Shown in pieces: positions 1 through 6,065 of a DNA stretch of 8,555 bases. Position 1 is the stretch's first letter. Every line of letters begins with the position of its first letter. A program made the position numbers and the translations under genes. The notes beneath the pieces are model-generated. The model did no database searches, was not told where the DNA came from, and was given only the letters and a program-made list of their open reading frames with translations. Source of the stretch: Bacteriovoracaceae bacterium UBA1511 (GTDB lineage: Bacteria > Bdellovibrionota > Bacteriovoracia > Bacteriovoracales > Bacteriovoracaceae); NCBI GenBank assembly GCA_002323535.1, contig DCQT01000124.1, forward strand, positions 1-8,555. Direction: 5' to 3'.

Positions 1-2982
1 TTTATCATTTACACTCTTTGCTCTTACAAGGAGCTCTTTAGCCTGCTCAAACTGCCTTTGCTCCTTACGAATAAACCCTAAATTCAAGAGAGCATCCTGG
101 TCTTTGGTATTTAAGGAGATCGCTTGTTCGAAATGCTTAATCGCCTTATCCCATTCCTCCATAAATGTATAAACCTCTCCTAAAACAGAGTCCCCATCAC
201 TTCTTAGTGGGTTTTGCTTTTTCTCTTTTTCGCCAAACTCTAAAGCTTTATCAAAGTCCTGCATTCTCAAATATGTTTTGGACAAATAATAGTAAATCTT
301 TGGAAAGGTACTAAGCTTTTGTTCAACTTCAAGAAATATTTTTTCAGCATCTTGGTACTTTTCACTATCAAGATAAAAAATACCAAGCTCTAACAGGATT
401 TGAATATTAGATGGGTCAACTTTCGCAAGAAATTCAGAATACCTTATAACCTCTTCAGGCTTACCCTCTAGCTTTGATTCTTCAATCATAAATTCATAAT
501 AAAAAGGCACCGGAATTGTAAGTTGCTCTAATTTCTTTTTATAGTTTTCAAAGTACTTCAACTGTCCACTTCGATAGTAGAATATAGCTATTTTAGCCTC
601 AAGTTTTTTATTACCAGGAAAATCTTTCAATAAGTTTCGAACATAACCAATGCTAGTCTCTACCCCTTGTAACTCATATAGAATATCTGCATACAAGAGT
701 TTGTAGTCTAGATTAATTGGATTAAATTCTATCGCCTTATTCAAGCTATCTTTAGCAAATTTAAATTTCCTGGACTTATAGTAAATCCAACTAGTGCGGT
801 AGTGGCTTTCGTCTAAAAGAGGATTTATTTGGTTAGCAAATTGATAGCTTTTTATTGCCTTGTAGTAGTTTTTCTCTTTTTCATGAAGTTTACCCCAAAG
901 ATAGTGATACTTTCCCGTTTCTCCAAATGGTGTTTTACTTAAAGCTCTAAGTCTTAGCAGTCCGTCATATGTTTTAAAAGATTCAATGTATGCCAGAACC
1001 ATCGCTGACTGCACTTTTACATCATTTGGGTATTTAGAATATAAAAGGTCCAAAGAAGTTATTGCTGCCGAAAACAAACCTCGAGACAGTTGGACCTCAC
1101 TAAAATAAAGCCTTGAATCCAAAAAGTCTGGAGCCACATCACAAGCTTTAACAAGTTGTTGAATTGCCACTTTGAATTTTCCCTCATCAACAGACCTTTT
1201 TGCTTGATTAAGAAGTACCTTAGACTTTGATTCTCTAATTAAAGTTTCAACAGAGTCACTACCACCAATTGATAAATCAGCTAAGCGTCTCCTCAAAGAA
1301 CTTGTTTCTTTAACTTTCAGTGAATAGTTAAAATATTGAACCGACTTTTTATTCTTTCCTTTCGCTGCTGCATAAATACCCTTGTATTCATAAAATTTTG
1401 CAATATTTTGGGGAGAATAATTCCCACGCAATTTTTCTACGATAAGTAGAATAGCTTCCAACGTCTTGAAGTCTTTATTAATAATTAAATACTCAGCGAA
1501 TTTTAATAAGATTTTGGAATTAGTTCTATTTTCACCTGCAACTTTTCTTAAAAGATCGTAAGCCTCGTCGTTTCTGCCATCAAGCTCAAGAAACTCAACC
1601 AAGGTTAATGTCCCATTAATTGGCATATCTGGTACATTTTTAATTTTATCAAATAACTCTCTCGAGAGCTTAAAGTCTCCATCTCTGATAGCAACCTCAA
1701 GGTACTTGATAAATATTTGTAAAGTAGGTTTTTTAGAAATTCTTAAATAGTTTTCGATAGTTGATTTGGCTGCCGTAATTTTTTCGAAATACAAATAGTA
1801 GTTTGCGACACCTAAGGCAACATACGAATTATTAAAGACTCTGGATTGAACTAGCTTAATTAAGCCGTAAAGCGTCTCTCCCGCTTTGATTGGATGCTTT
1901 GTATTTTGTAGACGCAAAGAGTAGATATAAATTAAATAATTAATACTCTCATTAATTTCATTTAAACCATTTTTAGCTTTTACTCTAAACTGATTTTCTA
2001 TTGAGGTTAAGAAATGCTTAGACGCAAGATCTAAATCTTTTTTAGCTGCATTTCCAGACTCAATAATTGGAATTATTTTTAAGCCTTCGTTAAAGTTTTT
2101 TTGGCTCTTTATAGAATTTAAGGTTTGCAAAGGTGTTGGAAACAAAACCTTTGAATACTTGGGGACCAGCTTAACATCCTTAGGCGGTTCATCCATGTAT
2201 AAATAACCAACGATAAAAACAGCTAAAATCCCTACTACACCTATTCTTTTTTCTTTCTTTTTTTTAACATTCTTATCGTCAAACTCAGAGGTATCTGTCG
2301 AAATATCTAGATCATTCTGCTCACTCTCTTTCTTTAATTTCTCATCATTACTATTATCAACTTCCTCTTGAAACTCTTTAAGAGCAAGGTCACCATCGTT
2401 CATTAAGGCGCCATGCATATCTTGAATGTTTATTACACTCGTTTTATCCTCGATTGATATCTCTTCTTCTTTTTCTACCTCATCTTCAATTAATTCATTC
2501 TCTTCACTTGATGCCGAATCTTCAGCATTAGAGGAACTTTCGGTCAAAACTTCGCCGAGATTTACGACCTTAGTTTTATCTGGGGAATTAAACTTTTTAG
2601 TATTGAGGACAATTGTTTTATCCGTGTTGTCATCAGTTAAAGTGTAACTTGTTGCCTCGCCACCACTTTCATTATTTACATCCTCAGGTTCACGATCTCC
2701 CTGCATATGATCTTCTACAATATCTTTATCTTTCTTTTCATTTAGATCTGATGATGGTTCGTAAACTTTTGAAAATTGGAATTCCTCAAAACTAGGGTTT
2801 GATAACCTATAAACTTCAATGATTTCATTAATTTTATCACCTGAAAGCCAGTCACCAATTGGGTAGAGTTGGAATTCGTTTTCAATTGAGATCTTGTTCT
2901 CAATAAATAGCTGTTGAAGACCTTTGAGATCTACCGGGCCAACTACTTTTTTATTTTTTAGCTTAATTTTATATCTATTCAT
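1..2982 (-). CDS. GYF_2-like domain / single-TM / TPR-repeat protein, C-terminus beyond window
   Basis: The frame is open from an ATG at 2982-2980 to the left edge (994 codons, no stop), so the C-terminus is missing. Residues 1-58 resemble a GYF_2-type domain: G15-P16, then L22, L25 and I31, then P41-I-G-D-W45. Residues 60-234 are acidic, low in complexity and probably disordered, with three DKTxVhN motifs. KKKKEKR (240-246) followed by a hydrophobic helix (about 247-263) predicts one membrane span with the N-terminus in the cytoplasm and the rest in the periplasm. Residues 264-590 are helical and repeat-like. Clearer TPR units lie near 590-620, 624-654, 692-723, 726-757, 860-890, 895-926, 927-958 and 959-990, with the usual A/G/Y spacing and a closing Asn-Pro or Asp-Pro. 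It starts 37 bases after nuoN with no terminator, so cotranscription is likely. No strong ribosome-binding site is visible, but the GYF-like domain begins right at this ATG. The domain order suggests a scaffold linking cytoplasmic signals to a periplasmic assembly. The specific function is unknown. Confidence 0.88.
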   Translation of the reverse strand, partial: MNRYKIKLKNKKVVGPVDLKGLQQLFIENKISIENEFQLYPIGDWLSGDKINEIIEVYRLSNPSFEEFQFSKVYEPSSDLNEKKDKDIVEDHMQGDREPEDVNNESGGEATSYTLTDDNTDKTIVLNTKKFNSPDKTKVVNLGEVLTESSSNAEDSASSEENELIEDEVEKEEEISIEDKTSVINIQDMHGALMNDGDLALKEFQEEVDNSNDEKLKKESEQNDLDISTDTSEFDDKNVKKKKEKRIGVVGILAVFIVGYLYMDEPPKDVKLVPKYSKVLFPTPLQTLNSIKSQKNFNEGLKIIPIIESGNAAKKDLDLASKHFLTSIENQFRVKAKNGLNEINESINYLIYIYSLRLQNTKHPIKAGETLYGLIKLVQSRVFNNSYVALGVANYYLYFEKITAAKSTIENYLRISKKPTLQIFIKYLEVAIRDGDFKLSRELFDKIKNVPDMPINGTLTLVEFLELDGRNDEAYDLLRKVAGENRTNSKILLKFAEYLIINKDFKTLEAILLIVEKLRGNYSPQNIAKFYEYKGIYAAAKGKNKKSVQYFNYSLKVKETSSLRRRLADLSIGGSDSVETLIRESKSKVLLNQAKRSVDEGKFKVAIQQLVKACDVAPDFLDSRLYFSEVQLSRGLFSAAITSLDLLYSKYPNDVKVQSAMVLAYIESFKTYDGLLRLRALSKTPFGETGKYHYLWGKLHEKEKNYYKAIKSYQFANQINPLLDESHYRTSWIYYKSRKFKFAKDSLNKAIEFNPINLDYKLLYADILYELQGVETSIGYVRNLLKDFPGNKKLEAKIAIFYYRSGQLKYFENYKKKLEQLTIPVPFYYEFMIEESKLEGKPEEVIRYSEFLAKVDPSNIQILLELGIFYLDSEKYQDAEKIFLEVEQKLSTFPKIYYYLSKTYLRMQDFDKALEFGEKEKKQNPLRSDGDSVLGEVYTFMEEWDKAIKHFEQAISLNTKDQDALLNLGFIRKEQRQFEQAKELLVRAKSVNDK
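2428..2622 (-). repeat. Three DKTxVhN motifs in the acidic linker of the TPR protein
   Basis: Within the cytoplasmic linker the heptad DKT-x-V-[LVI]-N occurs three times: DKTIVLN (residues 121-127, bases 2602-2622), DKTKVVN (135-141, bases 2560-2580) and DKTSVIN (179-185, bases 2428-2448). The surrounding sequence is acidic and poorly conserved in character, so the motif stands out. Each Thr has an aliphatic residue at +3 (L, V, I), a spacing known to be favoured by many forkhead-associated (FHA) domains when the Thr is phosphorylated. That these are phosphorylation or FHA-docking sites is inference. Confidence 0.6.
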
Positions 2983-3019
2983 GAATCTATGAATAAATAT
3001 ATCATGAATTAAAAAATTT
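2983..3019 (-). other. Short nuoN-TPR gene spacer without terminator
   Basis: This 37-base, almost purely A/T spacer follows the nuoN stop codon. It has no G/C-rich hairpin, so it does not look like an intrinsic terminator. No AGGAG-like site precedes the downstream ATG, unlike nuoL, nuoM and nuoN. The hexamer ATTCAT (minus strand) occurs three times across the spacer and the start codon (plus-strand positions 3004-3009, 2989-2994 and 2981-2986). An eight-codon minus-strand frame starts at 3005 and ends in TGA overlapping the TPR gene's ATG. It could couple translation, but it has no ribosome-binding site either. Confidence 0.4.
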
Positions 3020-4492
3020 TTAGAAAATAGATATTATAGCTTTCTCTGTAATACTAAGAAATCCTGACCATTTTATTCCAAGAATAATTATTGGTAGAGA
3101 AAGCGCTACTAGAACAGATCTATTAACAGCATTAAAGCCTAAGATTGAGTCGTCCGACTCTTCTTTATTAAATACCATGTAACGAACAATCTTAATATAA
3201 TAGTAAAGGGAAACTACCGAGTTTAATCCACCGATAAAAGCAAGCGTATAAAACTTATTATTAACCGCAGCGCTTAGGATATTAAACTTAGCAACAAATC
3301 CTCCAAATGGAGGAATCCCTGCAAGAGACACCATTGATATCGTAAGTAAAATTGCCATCAAAGGGTTTCTCTTTATTAACCCGTTGAACCTGTTAAAATC
3401 ATCATTTCCATAGTGATCACTAACAAAGCCAACTACATAAAATGCTACTAATGTCATAAAGACGTAGACCATTGAGTAGTATGAGATTGCCGAAACACCA
3501 TCCTGCCCGAGAACAACGACACCCATTAGCATGAAGCCAGCATGTGATATTGAAGAATAAGCAAGCATCCTTTTAACACTTTGTTGTCCTATTGCAGTTA
3601 CGTTTCCTACCGTCATCGTTAAAGCCGAAACAACAACTAGCAGACCAATAATAGATGTTGAAAATAAGCCCTCACCACCAAGAAATATCATTGATATCCT
3701 CATAACAGCGGCGATCCCAGCGAGCTTAGGAACGATTGAGAAAAATGTCGTTACGGGGAGAGGTGAACCTTGATAAACATCAGGAGTCCACATGTGAAAT
3801 GGAACACATGCAATCTTGTATCCTAAGCCAACAAAAAATAACAAAAATGAGGGAATTAAAACTAAAGTCTGATTCATATTAAGCTGATTCAATTGGTCAA
3901 CAAGCCCAGTAAATTGAATAGTACCAAACACACCATAAATATGGCTTAAGCCAAAAAGCATCAAACCTGCAGAAACACCACCATACAGGGAGTACTTTAG
4001 CCCTGCCTCGGATGACATTTCATTAGATCTCTTAAAAGAAGCAAGCACATAAGACAGAATCGAAAGAGTTTCAACACCTACATATAAAGTCAGCATGTTA
4101 TTTGCCGAAGCCAAAATCATTCCACCAATGAGAACGCCAACAACTAATATATTGAATTCGTTTTTGGAATTGAGGTTAATCTCCTTGGTAACAGAGTTAA
4201 GATAAATTGCACCAATTGTACCAAGAGTCATCATTAACTTCATTAACGTAGAAAATGGATCGATAGCAACCGCATTAAAAAATGCAGTCGTTGGCGCATT
4301 ACTAAGGTTTAAAAACAAAACAACTATAATTGAAAAGAGACCAATAAGAGAAAAGTAATTAGTCATTTTTCTTTTTTCATTATGATTATATGTTGCCTCG
4401 AGAAAGACCAAGCCAACCATTACAACCAATGCAAGTGCTTCTGGAACATAGACACTAAGACTATTTAGATAATTTAAACCTAGATTAACCAT
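3020..4492 (-). CDS. nuoN: NADH-quinone oxidoreductase subunit N
   Basis: NuoN is one of three antiporter-like subunits in the membrane arm of respiratory complex I. It helps couple NADH:quinone electron transfer to proton pumping across the cytoplasmic membrane. The 490-aa product is close to the usual length (about 485) and is hydrophobic throughout, with about 14 predicted helices. Family landmarks are visible: the TM5 glutamate E141 in the segment GVETLSILSY, K226 in GYKIACVPFHMWTPDVYQG, K256 in SIVPKLAG, the stretch KRMLAYSSISHAGFML near 307-322, and K402 after GIPPFGGFVAK. These are the buried charges of the proton path. The ATG at 4492 is preceded by TAAGG with a 7-base spacer, and the gene begins 20 bases after the nuoM stop. 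NuoN, NuoM, NuoL and MrpA/D antiporters are paralogues, but the HMWTPDVYQG signature and the position last in the nuo order identify NuoN. Confidence 0.97.
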   Translation of the reverse strand: MVNLGLNYLNSLSVYVPEALALVVMVGLVFLEATYNHNEKRKMTNYFSLIGLFSIIVVLFLNLSNAPTTAFFNAVAIDPFSTLMKLMMTLGTIGAIYLNSVTKEINLNSKNEFNILVVGVLIGGMILASANNMLTLYVGVETLSILSYVLASFKRSNEMSSEAGLKYSLYGGVSAGLMLFGLSHIYGVFGTIQFTGLVDQLNQLNMNQTLVLIPSFLLFFVGLGYKIACVPFHMWTPDVYQGSPLPVTTFFSIVPKLAGIAAVMRISMIFLGGEGLFSTSIIGLLVVVSALTMTVGNVTAIGQQSVKRMLAYSSISHAGFMLMGVVVLGQDGVSAISYYSMVYVFMTLVAFYVVGFVSDHYGNDDFNRFNGLIKRNPLMAILLTISMVSLAGIPPFGGFVAKFNILSAAVNNKFYTLAFIGGLNSVVSLYYYIKIVRYMVFNKEESDDSILGFNAVNRSVLVALSLPIIILGIKWSGFLSITEKAIISIF

Positions 4493-4499
4493 AACAATA

Positions 4500-4504
4500 C
4501 CTTA
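4500..4504 (-). promoter_or_regulatory. Ribosome-binding site of nuoN
   Basis: TAAGG on the minus strand, seven bases before the nuoN ATG, is a modest Shine-Dalgarno match that supports the chosen start. Confidence 0.6.
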
Positions 4505-4512
4505 TTTGGAGA

Positions 4513-6039
4513 TTATTGAAACCTTCCAAGTAATTCAACTAAAGACCCCACTGATCCCTTCATAATATTTAAAACAGGTGACGGATAGATTCCAAAGAAG
4601 ATAACCGCAATACAAAGAGGGATCATGTAAAAAATTTCTCTAGCATTCATGTCACTATAGTCTTTAACGCTATCAATAACCTCTCCAAAAAACATTCTTT
4701 TGAACATCCAAAGCAGGTAAGCAGCACCAATCAAGAGACCAATTACTGCAAGCACCGTGATTGTTGTAAACTCTTGGTAAATCCCTAGGAAAATTAACGC
4801 CTCTGAGATGAAACCACTTAAACCAGGAAGTCCCATTGAAGCAAACATAGAGATAATAAAAATAATAGAGAAGACTGGTAGTTGAGTGTATAGACCACCA
4901 AACCCTTTCGTACCATCTGGTCTAACAATCCATCTATGATGAGATCTCTCATAGAGAACACCAATCATAAGGAACATCATCGCTGTAGAGGTTCCATGAT
5001 TGAACATCTGCAGCACAGCTCCATTCGTTCCCTGAATAGTCATTGCCGCAAGACCAACCATGACAAAACCCATGTGGGATACCGAAGAGTACGCAATTAG
5101 TTTTTTGACATCTGTTTGGGCCATCGCACATAAAGCACCATAAATGATATTTACCAAACCAAGCCAAGCAATCGCTTCTTTGAAGTATACAGATGCTTCA
5201 GGGAAAATTGGAAATGCTATTCTTAGAAACCCGTATGTTCCCATCTTTAAAAGAACACCCGCAAGTATGACAGAAACGGCTGTTGGTGCTTGAACGTGAG
5301 CGTGCGGGAGCCAAGTGTGAAATGGAAATACAGGAACTTTAATGGCAAAACCAATAAACAACATTACAAAGAAGAATTTACTGAACGACAATGTCGTACC
5401 AAAAACATTTAGGATTTCATTTGAGAATTTTCCACCTTGAAGGGCAAGAATATTAAATGAATCAACGTTCTTACCGCTTAAGAAATAAAGAGCAATCATC
5501 CCAACAAGCATTAAAACTGAACCAGCGAATGTATATAAGAAGAATTTAATCGCCGCATATTCCCTATTTTCTCCACCCCATACACCGATAAGGAAGAACA
5601 TTGGAATAAGCATAACTTCCCAAAAAACATAAAACAGGAAGAAATCAAGTGACATGAAAACACCCATTACAGAGCACTCAAGCATTAGAAATAAAGCAAA
5701 GTAAGCCTTAACCGATTTTTCTACAGTCCAACTACTAAGTACACAAAGAAAGCATAGCAAGCCGGTTAAAAGAATCATCGGCAATGAAATGCCATCAACA
5801 CCTAAAGAGTAAAAAATATTAAATTGTTCAATCCAAGGGAACTTAACAGAAAATTGCTCTTGCATTCCTGCTACGCTTTGATCAAATCCAAGGTATAGAA
5901 CAATTGTTAATATAAATGTTAAAAGTGTTGTTCCAAGAGCACTCCATCTAATCGCTTCCTTCTTTTGAGAAGGAATAAACAGTATAAGTAACGCTCCTAA
6001 GAGTGGTAACCAAAGAATGTAATCTAATAAACGATGCAC
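4513..6039 (-). CDS. nuoM: NADH-quinone oxidoreductase subunit M
   Basis: NuoM is the middle antiporter-like proton-translocating subunit of the complex I membrane arm, lying between NuoL and NuoN. The 508-aa length matches the usual size (about 509). The functional charges sit where expected: E141 in the TM5 segment FWEVMLIPMF, K234 in IKVPVFPFHTWLPHAHVQAP, K265 in GVLLKMGTYG, and E413 in the C-terminal half (GFISEALIF). The first three are known from E. coli work to be central to proton transfer. The motif KKLIAYSSVSHMGFVMVG (312-329) is typical of the family. Translation starts at a GTG (6039-6037). A strong AAGGAG lies five bases upstream, and the first internal Met is about 58 codons later, after helix 1, so the GTG start is well supported. 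It begins 26 bases after the nuoL stop. Confidence 0.98.
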   Translation of the reverse strand: MHRLLDYILWLPLLGALLILFIPSQKKEAIRWSALGTTLLTFILTIVLYLGFDQSVAGMQEQFSVKFPWIEQFNIFYSLGVDGISLPMILLTGLLCFLCVLSSWTVEKSVKAYFALFLMLECSVMGVFMSLDFFLFYVFWEVMLIPMFFLIGVWGGENREYAAIKFFLYTFAGSVLMLVGMIALYFLSGKNVDSFNILALQGGKFSNEILNVFGTTLSFSKFFFVMLFIGFAIKVPVFPFHTWLPHAHVQAPTAVSVILAGVLLKMGTYGFLRIAFPIFPEASVYFKEAIAWLGLVNIIYGALCAMAQTDVKKLIAYSSVSHMGFVMVGLAAMTIQGTNGAVLQMFNHGTSTAMMFLMIGVLYERSHHRWIVRPDGTKGFGGLYTQLPVFSIIFIISMFASMGLPGLSGFISEALIFLGIYQEFTTITVLAVIGLLIGAAYLLWMFKRMFFGEVIDSVKDYSDMNAREIFYMIPLCIAVIFFGIYPSPVLNIMKGSVGSLVELLGRFQ

Positions 6040-6044
6040 AGTAG

Positions 6045-6050
6045 CTCCTT
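6045..6050 (-). promoter_or_regulatory. Ribosome-binding site of nuoM, fixing a GTG start
   Basis: AAGGAG on the minus strand is followed by the five-base spacer CTACT and then GTG. It is the strongest Shine-Dalgarno site in the window and decides the non-ATG start of nuoM. Confidence 0.8.
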
Positions 6051-6065
6051 ATATATTCCTATAAT

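Noticed and set aside
2426..2795. Two plus-strand open frames (73 and 60 codons), one Ser-rich
   Set aside because: They are antisense shadows of the acidic linker of the minus-strand TPR protein. The Ser-rich composition is the complement of repeated Glu/Asp codons, and there is no ribosome-binding site or recognisable domain.
4949..5167. Minus-strand 72-codon frame inside nuoM
   Set aside because: It lies out of frame entirely inside the well-supported nuoM. Its Cys/Trp-rich composition is typical of a shifted reading of a membrane protein gene.
3020..6039. Possible Mrp-type Na+/H+ antiporter operon rather than complex I
   Set aside because: NuoM and NuoN are paralogous to MrpA/MrpD, but the K-L-M-N order, NuoK's two glutamates, NuoL's lateral helix and the subunit-specific motifs fit complex I. 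No mrpB, E, F or G-like genes are present.
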